Virus record (IMG/VR): IMGVR_UViG_3300029286_000049
Span: 1-55,342 of that record
DNA: 55,342 bases
From: a virus
Reading direction: 5' to 3' (one strand)
In this document: in pieces, positions 30,680 through 39,800 of the stretch
Numbering within the stretch: position 1 is the first letter of the stretch
How the letters are laid out: every line of letters starts with the position of its first letter
The notes under the pieces: model-generated
What the model was told of the DNA's origin: nothing
What the model saw: the letters and a program-made list of their open reading frames with translations, nothing else
Databases searched by the model: none
Position numbers and translations under genes: made by a program

Positions 30680-33600
30680 AGAATCTCCTTTATTATTCTG
30701 AAGATTTTTTGCTGGATTGGTTTTTCCGCATGGACATTCTTTTTCAGAACCCTCGGATCCTTCTGTATTTTCCTCTTTTTCTGCAAATGGGTTCTCGTTT
30801 CCGCCTTCCTCATTTACATCATTTTCTACTGTATTTTCTACAACATCATCTACTTTATTCTCAACAGCTTCATTACCCATTTCAGAGTTTTCTGGCTTTA
30901 CTTCAAGCTCAATTTCAACACCTTCTGGAGTCTCACCAAAAGGAATCTCAATCTCGCCAGCTTCACCAGCTTCGCCTTCCTCGCCACCCGGATGAACCTG
31001 AGTGTCAAGAGCTTCGTCAAGCTGCTTTGCGACTTCCATAGGAAGTTCAATACTTACTGTCTCGCCAGCAGGACCATTCTCTACAATGCCTTCCTCTACT
31101 GGAGAAGAACCCATCTCACCGCCGTTATCATCGCCACTCATCTCTGGAGCGGGAGCGCCACCATTTCCACCACCATCTGGATCATCAAACGGATCTGTCT
31201 CTTCCTCTGCCTGAGGCTGTACGCCTTGTGTCTCTTCCATTCCAGAATTGCCAATTGCCTGTCCAATGCCTTCTGCAAGCATATCTTCGATGCCAGCATA
31301 CTTCATCTTCAAGCAATTGCAAATCGTAGAAGCTTCTTTCGTCTTGAAGCCCATTCTGATGTAATCTTCATTACATTCAGTTGTGCCTTCTTCTTCGCTC
31401 CAGATTCCGGCAACCTTCATTGCCATCTGGTTAGAATATACATTTGCCTTCTTCAAAGAATTGCATACGCACTCATAAAGAGGCTTGCCTTCGCATGGTC
31501 CGCTCATTGCAAGAGCTTCTTTGCCATATCTACGGGCAACTCTTTCCATGCAAGATTCCATTGGGAACTTGTCATCGCCAAGGCTGAATGTTGCTTTCTT
31601 GTACATAGCAAGAACAGAATCATTTGTGCTTGCAGTCTTAATTGTTCCAAGCTTACCGGCTTTCTTGAGAGCAAGAATTACTTTGCCCTTGTCTTTGAAT
31701 GACATCTTATCAAACTGTTCTTCGCTGACTTTTACAGTCTTCAAAGCGCTTGCAAATGCTTTCTTTGCTCTAGAGCAACTTGGGCATTCAGTGATAACAG
31801 GAGTGATATCCCATTCCCACTGTGCGAAAGCTTTCTTAGGATCTTTCTTGTCGATAGAGAATGCTACTCTGTACTCGCGTCCAGAATCCAAGCAAACATG
31901 CTTACCCTTGCCAAGATCAAGCGTATTAGAAGAACCAGTAATCGGGCTTACCGAACCGATCTTCTTAACGCCACCAGCAGAAGCCTTCTTCAAAGACTCT
32001 GGGTTAAGCTCTACCATAGATGCAAACTTCGTTACCAAATCATTCTTTACGCTGGCGGCGGCTGGCATTGCAGGAGCGCCACCGGCTGGCATACCACCCT
32101 CAGGTGCTGCACCAGCGGCAGGTGCTTCTGCGCCTGCTTCTGGAAGCTCAAAGCCTTCGCCTTCTGCCCCCTCTTCGCCTGCGCCTTCTTCGCCTTCCTT
32201 ATCTTCGCTGTCGTTTTCAAGAAGGTTTGCCCATCTTGCAACTTCAACCAATACTTTAAATCTGAATTCAGAACCACAGTTATTGCACTTACCAGATCCA
32301 TTAACAATGTCAACGTCTGCTGAAGTACATACTGGGCAAACTGAACCCGGTGGCTTCGGATCAAGATTCTGATCGTCACCGCCTTCAAGACCTTCGCCAA
32401 GATCAGACTGCTCAAAGCTCTCTACTGGAGGAGGAGTTTGTGCGCCAGGAGCGCCACCCGGAGCGGCTGCTGGAGGCTGAGGAAGCGTTGTTCCTCCACC
32501 TACACCACCACCCATCTCTCCACCAAGCATCTGAGATTCTTTCTTCATTGCAGTTCTAATCTGCTTACGAGAAGTTGCGAAAGCTCTATCTCTTGGCATT
32601 CTAGCTGCTGGTCCTTGACCCATGCCAGCGCCAATTCCGGCAGGCTCTTCGCCACCGAACTCACCACCGAACTCGCCACCGGACTCGCCACCTAGTTCTC
32701 CTCCAAGATCATTCTCTCCATCAAGACCTACGTCTCCACCTGGGATTACTTCACCTGGAAGTGCCTCGCCGCCTGTCTCCGCGCCCAAATCATCTTCTGC
32801 TCCGAAATCATCGGCAAGAGGATTAAGAGTTTCGTCACCTACTGGATTTCCCTCAATAGCGTCAAGATCAGAATTCGATGGTTCACCGAAACCTCCCTTA
32901 TCACCAGAAAGATCATCCATTTCAAAACCTTCATCTCCGCCAAGATCGCCTTCCATGCCAAGTCCAGCAGATGGATCTAATGCAGGTCTGCGTGTTCCTT
33001 TAAGGGACTTATCCTCATCACCAAACATGCCAGGATCGCTATACTGAGCAAATACTTTCTTCTCATTATCATTGAGTTTGCTTACGTCTTTAGCAGTCAA
33101 AACTACAAGACCCTTGCTCTTATCGGTATCTACCTTCGTGATAACGAACTTCAAACCGCTATCAGCAATCTGCTGACTTGCAAACTTATGAGCAGCCTTC
33201 AAGAAAGCAGCCTTATTATCTGCCTTTGGAGCAATACCAATTTCCTTTACAGTCGAATAAATCTGATATACGCCATCTTCTGGTCTGTCAATTTGATTGA
33301 TAGCATTCAAAAGCTGAGATGTCTTATTTACTGGCTGAGAAACCTTTGGAGTAGTGTTGATCTTTTCAGATGCAGACTTCTCTACGGTTGCCATTGCCTT
33401 GCTGTTCGCGGAAACAACCCCGATTGCTTCTACGATGTCATCAGCGCTAATGTCTTGTACCTTGCTTGCCATTGCCACGATCAAAGCGTCAATAGTGTCA
33501 GGGGTCTTAACTCCGCTAGATGCGATCTTTGAGAAGTAAGACATTCTTTCCTTTTCATTCTGAACAGCTTCTGCCTTGTGAGGCATAGAGTTAATAGCAA

Positions 33601-34219
33601 CAAGGAAAGATGCCTTTGCCTTGTTCTCTACTGAACCGTTTAATGTTGAAGCGGCTTTATAAATCTCGCTTGGGGTCTTGCCATAGAAAGCGATAACATC
33701 AGAAATTGCTTCCATAGCAGCCTTTGCGGTTTTGATAGGATCATAAGTATAAGCCCAACGAGCAAGAGCGCCGTCCTGATCGCTTAGCTGTTTCTGTGTG
33801 ATAGTCTCTGGAACGACGAAACGATGGTTGGTGCGAAAATCCAGAAGCTGTTTTTCAGTAATTCTGTCGCTCTGGTCATTACTCAACTTAGAACCAATCC
33901 ATCTGCTTACGTCTGTCCATTGCTTTTCAGTAATGACATCAGGTGCATCACCCCAGCGAGTTATATAACCGCTAGTAATGCTATCAAGCTGTTTCTCTGT
34001 AATAACTTCATAAGTCCCTAATCTTTCTTGTGGACTTGTGCTGGTCGTAACGTTTGCCTTGACATTCTCATCGACGTTATCAAGCTGTTTTTCAGTAATT
34101 TTATCTGGGGCTTTATCCCATCTTTCCCCTGTAAATTTGGCGCTATCAAGCTGCCTTTCAGTTGTGACATCCGTTGGATTTCCAGCAACTTTCTCGACCT
34201 TATCATTAGAATTTGCCAT
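29513..34219 (-). CDS. Probable internal in-frame product 1 (scaffold)
   Basis: An AAGGAG nine bases before an in-frame ATG at 34219-34217 would start a 1568-residue product (MANSNDKVEKVAGNP...) that omits the protease domain and begins just before the ITEKQL repeats. In lambda, the scaffold Nu3 is made from an internal start in the protease gene in the same way. Use of this site is inferred from the ribosome-binding site only. Confidence 0.5.
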   Translation of the reverse strand: MANSNDKVEKVAGNPTDVTTERQLDSAKFTGERWDKAPDKITEKQLDNVDENVKANVTTSTSPQERLGTYEVITEKQLDSITSGYITRWGDAPDVITEKQWTDVSRWIGSKLSNDQSDRITEKQLLDFRTNHRFVVPETITQKQLSDQDGALARWAYTYDPIKTAKAAMEAISDVIAFYGKTPSEIYKAASTLNGSVENKAKASFLVAINSMPHKAEAVQNEKERMSYFSKIASSGVKTPDTIDALIVAMASKVQDISADDIVEAIGVVSANSKAMATVEKSASEKINTTPKVSQPVNKTSQLLNAINQIDRPEDGVYQIYSTVKEIGIAPKADNKAAFLKAAHKFASQQIADSGLKFVITKVDTDKSKGLVVLTAKDVSKLNDNEKKVFAQYSDPGMFGDEDKSLKGTRRPALDPSAGLGMEGDLGGDEGFEMDDLSGDKGGFGEPSNSDLDAIEGNPVGDETLNPLADDFGAEDDLGAETGGEALPGEVIPGGDVGLDGENDLGGELGGESGGEFGGEFGGEEPAGIGAGMGQGPAARMPRDRAFATSRKQIRTAMKKESQMLGGEMGGGVGGGTTLPQPPAAAPGGAPGAQTPPPVESFEQSDLGEGLEGGDDQNLDPKPPGSVCPVCTSADVDIVNGSGKCNNCGSEFRFKVLVEVARWANLLENDSEDKEGEEGAGEEGAEGEGFELPEAGAEAPAAGAAPEGGMPAGGAPAMPAAASVKNDLVTKFASMVELNPESLKKASAGGVKKIGSVSPITGSSNTLDLGKGKHVCLDSGREYRVAFSIDKKDPKKAFAQWEWDITPVITECPSCSRAKKAFASALKTVKVSEEQFDKMSFKDKGKVILALKKAGKLGTIKTASTNDSVLAMYKKATFSLGDDKFPMESCMERVARRYGKEALAMSGPCEGKPLYECVCNSLKKANVYSNQMAMKVAGIWSEEEGTTECNEDYIRMGFKTKEASTICNCLKMKYAGIEDMLAEGIGQAIGNSGMEETQGVQPQAEEETDPFDDPDGGGNGGAPAPEMSGDDNGGEMGSSPVEEGIVENGPAGETVSIELPMEVAKQLDEALDTQVHPGGEEGEAGEAGEIEIPFGETPEGVEIELEVKPENSEMGNEAVENKVDDVVENTVENDVNEEGGNENPFAEKEENTEGSEGSEKECPCGKTNPAKNLQNNKGDSMPNKESNMEKAGDENPVEAESNMYMRKGYIGNTGEVNLDLSGVIAALSKKAGSVKTKPAQDVAKDSVGNIGDGSQALGDEKPFKAESPSVPRGNAAMGQEKPPKASIADVFTGPAQMGNEELDSELTDTATGGEKGAGGEEKAAFVMSTPKSRMDELVMRIAEKMQRKFPQDDPDIGKTTGTGFIGHEEESIGAVPKAKPAKDQKVPTGDGFIGKEKESIGEKPTEKNAPEIPSKDARIGGEKDNPAIKSEKTNQMTGNDSQKGNVTASKKESNDRVNEAFRIAGRMLETGMIKAAELSSKVSELSEYRIAQLKDIEKSMFSSKKGLNAASDGLEQAVIISEASTHANNQKNAQSELSNKLSTLFSLSKQVAEADSDELVQLRKQYGR

Positions 34220-35599
34220 TATATTAAGCTCCTTGTTCTCTTTATCTTGTGACTGTAGTGTATATACATATTCACTGACTTTTTGTATCCTATCCATAAT
34301 CTTCTGAGATTTGGCTAAAACTTCCTTTATTTTTTCCAGATTGGTATTTGAATTTTTCGGCGTAGTGACATATCCAAGGTTTCCCATACCCTCTGTTTGA
34401 ACATTTGGATTGCCAGTTGGTTGTTGAACTGGCTGCGGAGCAGCTTGTGGCTGAGAAGCCTGCATTTGTTCTCCAGCGGCACCAGTCGTATTTACATTCA
34501 TACCAGATGAACTTGTGGGTAAACCTATGTTCCAATCTATATTTGTAGGAGATGGGATCTGTAAAATACCCATTTCTACAAGCTCGTCTATTGTTCCCTG
34601 TATAGATGACATTGCCTCAACGATGTCAGTGACATACTCCATAGAAATCTTCTCTTTCTGAGACATCATAGATTTAGCAACTATTTCCATCTTATTCATC
34701 GCGTCATTAAGGAACTCAATTTCTTTCTTGCCCGCGACTTTTTCGAGATCGCACATTCCATTACTGCACTCAATTGCTTTTCCAAGTTTAGTAACAACAT
34801 TTCTCATGCCTGCTACTTTCTTAGACAATTCAGATGCATTCAAAATCTTTTCTACATTGCAATCATGGCAAGCAGGATTTACAACAAAACTGTCTTCAAT
34901 AAACTTAATGTCGAAGTTATGTTCATAAACATGAGCCTCTTTCTGGATAAGCTCATTGGTTTCGCCTTTCTTTTTGTGGCAAACTGGGCAAGCGTCATTT
35001 GGTTTACTTGGGCTATCGTGATACTGGCATTTGTAATTGCCAGATACTTTTCTATTCTTCTTCTCTTTGATATGTGTGCAATACTCATCTGCAACATGCG
35101 CCTTATTATGGCAAATAGAGCATAGAGAATAACTTACAGAGCATCCCATAGAAGAACCAGTAATATAGTTTTCTTCTATTCCTCTAGCAAGTTTAGGGTA
35201 AGCAGTCTTATCTACCATCCCTATAATATAAATACCATCTTTGTCATCATCGTACCAAGAATGGACTACTTTGCCTCTTGCCTTCTCTATATCATCATTC
35301 TGGTGATTGCAGAACATAGGAACGCCAACAAATGTTTCATAAGCTTTCTTAAGTTCTTTAGTGGAGAAGTAATCTGCATTGTCATTGACTTCATTTGCCT
35401 TGATAGCAAAAATCTTGACAAATAAATGTTCTGGATGATCCTTGATAGCAGAGGTAAGATCAAAACCGCCTAAATCTGTTTTGTCCTTATTAACCTTTGC
35501 TGTCTTAATGAAGGAAGTATTGATTTCTTCCCAATTGACAGGATCATTCAAAGTGTCCAAAGATACGATTTTATAATTTGCTTTTTTATCTATAGCCAT
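29513..35599 (-). CDS. Prohead protease fused to long scaffold-like region
   Basis: The 2028-residue frame starts with a prohead-protease-like domain: VKIFAIKANEVNDNADYF, GVPMFCNHQ (His99 candidate), GKVVHSWYDDD, and YITGSSMGCSV (Ser149/150 candidate), interrupted by a Cys-rich insert (157-252; CSICHNKAHV, CPVCHKKKG). Residues about 477-606 hold six ITEKQL-type repeats. Then come helical stretches, a long acidic Gly/Glu region (about 890-1100), a zinc-ribbon (CPVCTSADVDIVNGSGKCNNC, cited in parts), further Cys motifs, and an acidic C-terminal third ending in helices. Two strong internal ribosome-binding sites suggest shorter in-frame products, like lambda C/Nu3. Confidence 0.75.
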   Translation of the reverse strand: MAIDKKANYKIVSLDTLNDPVNWEEINTSFIKTAKVNKDKTDLGGFDLTSAIKDHPEHLFVKIFAIKANEVNDNADYFSTKELKKAYETFVGVPMFCNHQNDDIEKARGKVVHSWYDDDKDGIYIIGMVDKTAYPKLARGIEENYITGSSMGCSVSYSLCSICHNKAHVADEYCTHIKEKKNRKVSGNYKCQYHDSPSKPNDACPVCHKKKGETNELIQKEAHVYEHNFDIKFIEDSFVVNPACHDCNVEKILNASELSKKVAGMRNVVTKLGKAIECSNGMCDLEKVAGKKEIEFLNDAMNKMEIVAKSMMSQKEKISMEYVTDIVEAMSSIQGTIDELVEMGILQIPSPTNIDWNIGLPTSSSGMNVNTTGAAGEQMQASQPQAAPQPVQQPTGNPNVQTEGMGNLGYVTTPKNSNTNLEKIKEVLAKSQKIMDRIQKVSEYVYTLQSQDKENKELNIMANSNDKVEKVAGNPTDVTTERQLDSAKFTGERWDKAPDKITEKQLDNVDENVKANVTTSTSPQERLGTYEVITEKQLDSITSGYITRWGDAPDVITEKQWTDVSRWIGSKLSNDQSDRITEKQLLDFRTNHRFVVPETITQKQLSDQDGALARWAYTYDPIKTAKAAMEAISDVIAFYGKTPSEIYKAASTLNGSVENKAKASFLVAINSMPHKAEAVQNEKERMSYFSKIASSGVKTPDTIDALIVAMASKVQDISADDIVEAIGVVSANSKAMATVEKSASEKINTTPKVSQPVNKTSQLLNAINQIDRPEDGVYQIYSTVKEIGIAPKADNKAAFLKAAHKFASQQIADSGLKFVITKVDTDKSKGLVVLTAKDVSKLNDNEKKVFAQYSDPGMFGDEDKSLKGTRRPALDPSAGLGMEGDLGGDEGFEMDDLSGDKGGFGEPSNSDLDAIEGNPVGDETLNPLADDFGAEDDLGAETGGEALPGEVIPGGDVGLDGENDLGGELGGESGGEFGGEFGGEEPAGIGAGMGQGPAARMPRDRAFATSRKQIRTAMKKESQMLGGEMGGGVGGGTTLPQPPAAAPGGAPGAQTPPPVESFEQSDLGEGLEGGDDQNLDPKPPGSVCPVCTSADVDIVNGSGKCNNCGSEFRFKVLVEVARWANLLENDSEDKEGEEGAGEEGAEGEGFELPEAGAEAPAAGAAPEGGMPAGGAPAMPAAASVKNDLVTKFASMVELNPESLKKASAGGVKKIGSVSPITGSSNTLDLGKGKHVCLDSGREYRVAFSIDKKDPKKAFAQWEWDITPVITECPSCSRAKKAFASALKTVKVSEEQFDKMSFKDKGKVILALKKAGKLGTIKTASTNDSVLAMYKKATFSLGDDKFPMESCMERVARRYGKEALAMSGPCEGKPLYECVCNSLKKANVYSNQMAMKVAGIWSEEEGTTECNEDYIRMGFKTKEASTICNCLKMKYAGIEDMLAEGIGQAIGNSGMEETQGVQPQAEEETDPFDDPDGGGNGGAPAPEMSGDDNGGEMGSSPVEEGIVENGPAGETVSIELPMEVAKQLDEALDTQVHPGGEEGEAGEAGEIEIPFGETPEGVEIELEVKPENSEMGNEAVENKVDDVVENTVENDVNEEGGNENPFAEKEENTEGSEGSEKECPCGKTNPAKNLQNNKGDSMPNKESNMEKAGDENPVEAESNMYMRKGYIGNTGEVNLDLSGVIAALSKKAGSVKTKPAQDVAKDSVGNIGDGSQALGDEKPFKAESPSVPRGNAAMGQEKPPKASIADVFTGPAQMGNEELDSELTDTATGGEKGAGGEEKAAFVMSTPKSRMDELVMRIAEKMQRKFPQDDPDIGKTTGTGFIGHEEESIGAVPKAKPAKDQKVPTGDGFIGKEKESIGEKPTEKNAPEIPSKDARIGGEKDNPAIKSEKTNQMTGNDSQKGNVTASKKESNDRVNEAFRIAGRMLETGMIKAAELSSKVSELSEYRIAQLKDIEKSMFSSKKGLNAASDGLEQAVIISEASTHANNQKNAQSELSNKLSTLFSLSKQVAEADSDELVQLRKQYGR
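33782..34171 (-). repeat. ITEKQL repeat array in protease-scaffold protein
   Basis: Residues 477-606 carry six copies of a motif: VTTERQL, KITEKQL, VITEKQL, VITEKQW, RITEKQL and TITQKQL, spaced about 20-32 residues apart, most with an R-W or K-W pair before the next copy. Two further copies (VTTEKQM, QITEKQI) occur in the protein at 49850-50815. This may be a docking repeat between head proteins. Confidence 0.8.
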
Positions 35600-35602
35600 A
35601 AG

Positions 35603-36235
35603 TTATTCCTTTAAAAGCTCTACGCTGACTAGCTTAGCACATTCTTTCGCAATGTCTATATTCTCTACCTTCTTTCCATTTTCCTCTGGAATGTTGTCAA
35701 GATTGCAGAAATGCAATTTGAGATACCCGATAATCATACTTGAAGATGCAAGAGATTGCTTATATATCGGTGTCACAACAAAAGCTTTGACATTCTTGGA
35801 AACTAAATTGCTCTTTAAGAAAGAATCTTGGAGAGAATCAGTGTAGACTATATTATTATTCCCAGAAGATAGCATTTGTATAATAGATAAATTGATAGAA
35901 CATTGTATATTCTGTAATCCTGCAATCTCATGAGATATACCAGTCGCAACTGTCTCATGAGTACAAGAGACTTTCTTTATAGGAGATCCATCGATAAAAT
36001 CTCCTCCATTGTGAAATCTGTATAAATGAACTCGATCAGCCCCAGTTGTGACCCTAAGCCCAGATAACAATTCAATCAACCGAATGTCTGTAGCACTCAT
36101 CTTATTGAAGTCGAACTTAAAATCTTTCTTTTTGCCCTTAAAATGAGCATAAAGTTTTATCACGCAAGCGATAACAAAACCGGCAGTTGCGTAGCCGACT
36201 ACTTCACCTATTTTATACCAACTAGAACCGTCCAT
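35603..36235 (-). CDS. Membrane-anchored GAF-like domain protein
   Basis: The 210-residue protein has a transmembrane helix near the N-terminus (VVGYATAGFVIACVIKLY, about 13-30), a basic stretch (KGKKKDFKF), then a domain resembling GAF folds: IELLSGLRVTTGADRVHLYRF, a long loop, KAFVVTPIY and MIIGYLKLHF. It would sit in the host inner membrane with the domain in the cytoplasm. It lies between the protease-scaffold gene and the portal operon. Ligand and role are unknown; sensing or assembly-site anchoring are possible. Confidence 0.6.
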   Translation of the reverse strand: MDGSSWYKIGEVVGYATAGFVIACVIKLYAHFKGKKKDFKFDFNKMSATDIRLIELLSGLRVTTGADRVHLYRFHNGGDFIDGSPIKKVSCTHETVATGISHEIAGLQNIQCSINLSIIQMLSSGNNNIVYTDSLQDSFLKSNLVSKNVKAFVVTPIYKQSLASSSMIIGYLKLHFCNLDNIPEENGKKVENIDIAKECAKLVSVELLKE

Positions 36236-36302
36236 TAGAATAACCTCATTCAGACTAAAAAATTACCAAACATCTACGAATAAGTTCTAACTTCGCAGAA
36301 AC

Positions 36303-36314
36303 TATCCTTTAAGA
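36303..36314 (-). promoter_or_regulatory. TCTTAAAGGATA leader element
   Basis: It lies in the 111-base gap 36236-36346, about 68 bases upstream of the GAF-like gene. Nothing else is recognisable in the gap. Confidence 0.35.
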
Positions 36315-36346
36315 AATAGAAAAATAGGTATTTTGAGTAGAAAACA

Positions 36347-36838
36347 TTACGTTTTAACGTGTCTTGGAATGTTTACATTAGCAAGATCGTGCAATGTATA
36401 GTTCCTTTGATTCTGTGGATAAGACAAACCCCACATCTCTACGGCGTGACTCAATGCGCTAGCTATAGTGCTGAAGTATTCTCCGCTAGGCGCATATATC
36501 TTCTTCCTTTTCCATTTTGGAGGCAATCTTTTGATACCAGAGAAGAATCTCTTCTTACCCTGTTTGGTTAATGCCGGTCCTACAATAATGAAATAATCTG
36601 CATCTGTAGTATAATCATGACCTTCCCATCTGTAGTAAGCGCCTTGACCTATATCTCTGTCAAACCTTATCTTCAAGTCATCAGACTTCTCGCGGTATGC
36701 TTCTTTCCAGTCTATACCACGGTCTTTAATCCTTTTGCGACTTGCATCTTTAATTAAAGAATCTATGTCTACATAAGCCTTATGCAAACCAGACATTTGC
36801 CTATCTGTACTTATCATAGATTTGTGCAAATTAAACAT
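36347..36838 (-). CDS. Uncharacterised head-region protein
   Basis: The 163-residue protein begins MFNLHKSMISTDRQ, a loose version of the leader. It is basic in the middle (RKRIKDRGIDWKEAYREK) and has a compact C-terminal domain (DYFIIVGPALTKQGKKRFF, SGEYFSTIASALSHAVEMWG). Its ATG overlaps the portal stop by one base (TAATG), so it is coupled to the portal gene. No family recognised. A portal-associated or head-completion role is a guess from position. Confidence 0.65.
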   Translation of the reverse strand: MFNLHKSMISTDRQMSGLHKAYVDIDSLIKDASRKRIKDRGIDWKEAYREKSDDLKIRFDRDIGQGAYYRWEGHDYTTDADYFIIVGPALTKQGKKRFFSGIKRLPPKWKRKKIYAPSGEYFSTIASALSHAVEMWGLSYPQNQRNYTLHDLANVNIPRHVKT

Positions 36839-39800
36839 TATTTAGTCCCTATTAGGTAAACACATCCAAGGTTATTAGGAAGAATCTCTTTATCAATTAT
36901 CACATTCTCTTGGTTAATATAATCTAAGATTATATGACCAGCAGCAACTTTAATCATACTGAAATCTGCATCAGCGGCTTTGACTCTTTTTCTCTTTTCT
37001 TTTTCAGCAGCACTCAATTGCTGATATATAACTTTCTGCACTTCTGCTGGTGAATCCTCTATGGCGTTCTCATTAAATCTCATTATTCTCCATCCAATGT
37101 TAGCCAGCTTCACATCTCTAGCTTTGTCTCTAGCTTTTGATTCAGCATCTTCATGCCATTTCTGACCATCTGCCTCTATGCCAACGCCGACAGCAGGATA
37201 AGCAAAATCTATATTGAAAGGAAATTGTTGTCCTGGGACTTGAACCTTGTATTGACCATATAAGTTATACGGGACTTTCATGCCGCTCAACATATTATAC
37301 ATCTGAGACTCAAGCTTAGTCAGAGCCAAAGGCATCTTAACAGACTTAGCCTTTTGTTGCTCTTGCATCTGCTCCATAAACGATTTGCCACCTTTGCCTC
37401 TCTTAGTGACCTTGAAACCTTCTGCTGCCGCAGGCATTCCAGGTGCTCCGCCAGGAGCGCCACCCATGCCTCCTCCCATACCTCCCATACCTCCCATACC
37501 TTCCATGCCTGGAGCGCCACCCATTTCTCCGCCAGGTGCGCCGGGAGCGCCGCCAGGTGCGCCAGGCGCGCCGCCACCGCCCATATCCATAGGAGCGCCA
37601 CCGCCTCCTCCGCCCATGCCTCCCATACCGCCACCTTCTTGTCCACCAAGTTGACCTTGAGGACCAGCCATAATCATCTCTTCTCTTATCTTCTGAAGCT
37701 CATCATCATAGCTAAGACCAAACTCTTTAAGAAGCGTATCATTAGAAACAAGACCTTTATCATTCATTTGCATAAACATCTGCATCTTATTAGAATTGTC
37801 TCTAAGGTTAAGATCATTCCATTTGATAGTTGGCTTGAGCCATACTTCTTCTCCAACCATTTCAGATTCTTCATCGTCCCTAAAACCTTGCATCATAGAA
37901 ACAGGCAGGAAGATATGTTGCTCAATCCATTCACTTAAAATGTTTTGCCATCCCTGTAAACGGCGTATCAAAGCTTCGACACCAACCTGAGCACTTCCCC
38001 ACGCTGGACCTTCACCATTTAAAAGGCTCTGGTTCAACATCATCCCGTCAAGAATCTCTTTTCCAATAGCATCCATTTCGGCAGTTATATTATGTATCTT
38101 TCCAGAATTTCCCTGAATAGCAATCTTTCCATTACGCATAGTCACGAAGAATCCAGTAGAAGTCTCGAAACACCATACTTTGCCTTTATAGTATTCTTTA
38201 GAAACATGATCATCTTTTATTCTTGGGAAACGACCCTTTCCGTTATCTGTCATATTACAATTAATTACATATTGCTTACCTTTTCTATACTGACTTAGCA
38301 CAGGTGATAATCCGCATTTAAACAAGACTTCTAGCATATCATCGGCTAAATTTTTACTATTAGTCCCTGCTTGAATTGCGAAAGATTCATCATATACATA
38401 TTTTGATGCGTCTCCCTTGCAATACGCCTCTGCCAAAATCATAAGTTTTTCAGGAGGCAAATTCTTTATCCAATTGGGAATTTTCTTTTCATTAGAATTA
38501 TGACCAAACCATTCACCTATTTGCCTTGCTACATCCTTCATCAAAATGTTCCATGTTGTGGCTCTACCTTCATAGGCATATTTACTAAACTTCATGCCAA
38601 GCGAAGGCATAATTTCATCTATTTCTTCACAGTATTCTGGGTTGGCGGATGGAGACTGACCTATCGAAACTATATAACGTCGTTTCTCAGGCTTAAATTC
38701 ACAATGTCCCTCTGATAAATAATACCCGGCAAATCTTAGAAAATCATCTATTGGGACTTTATATCCACAAACATCAATTTCTTCAACCACCTGCTCTGCT
38801 GAATCATATTCCGCAACGCATCTTACATATCTATCACATTCATTTATAATAGCGAAATCTTTAGCTTGCATAGTATAAGCAGTTTTAAGATCTCTTTTAT
38901 ACCCAAGCATTTTATGACTAGGGGTTACTAACATATCCATTTTATTGCCGAAAAACTTAACCATTTCCCCATCATAATCATATTCATGAAGCTTTAATGG
39001 TTTTTCATATCTCATTTTGCCTGTTTTAGAATCAAATACCATTATCTCATCATCTGCTGTAACTTCCCAATAATTCTTCCAGCCAGATTTACATAAAGCC
39101 TTGGTATCACTAGAGTTACACGCCCCAAACCATTCGTACTCGAAAGCGTGGTGAGTGATCAATGTAAGATTAGGATCATTCGCTACAGCAGATAGCTGTG
39201 CGGATACATCTGCGATGTCATCAGGAGTAGCAGGACGTTCTTTGTCACCGATCTTAACTACTCTTACTGGAAGCACAAGTCTTTCTGCTATAATCCAGTT
39301 TGCAGTCATTAACTTTGTCTTATAAGCGAGAATAGTAAACAATCTACGAAGCATAGACGTACCATACACGCCATAAGGGGCGGCATTATGTCTTAAATGA
39401 CTTATACAGCGATTTGACAGCGGGATAGGTAATCCACTAACAATCATACCAATAATCTTTGGTGGAAGCCTCTTATAGATTTGTTCTGGTTTCTTTCTCT
39501 GAACAAGCATTCTCAGCTCTTCATCTGGGATAAGTGAGAAAACTGGTTCAGGAGCAAGTGAGTTTTTCTGAGCTTCAATCCAGTCAGGATTCAATATAAC
39601 GATTCTCTTTATTTTTCCGCCAGGATGTCTGCAAGACTCGCCTGTTGGAAGAACGCCGCCACCGCCGCATATTGGGCATTCCATCTCAATAAACGGAAAT
39701 ACGTCGCCAATCATATGATACTCATGACTAATGTATTTAAGAATTGCATTCAACTGTAAGTCCTTCACAAGCTTCTCGAAGAACTTCAAAACTTTCTTAT

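Noticed and set aside
29915-31702. Long plus-strand open frame (595 codons) opposite the protease-scaffold gene
   Set aside because: It is antisense to a well-supported gene, low in recognisable motifs, and its Phe/Leu/Ser/Cys-rich composition is what the complement of a Glu/Gly/Lys-rich gene gives.
37012-37650. Gly/Pro-rich frames on both strands over the portal linker
   Set aside because: They are shadows of the Gly/Met/Pro repeat region and carry no independent start signals.
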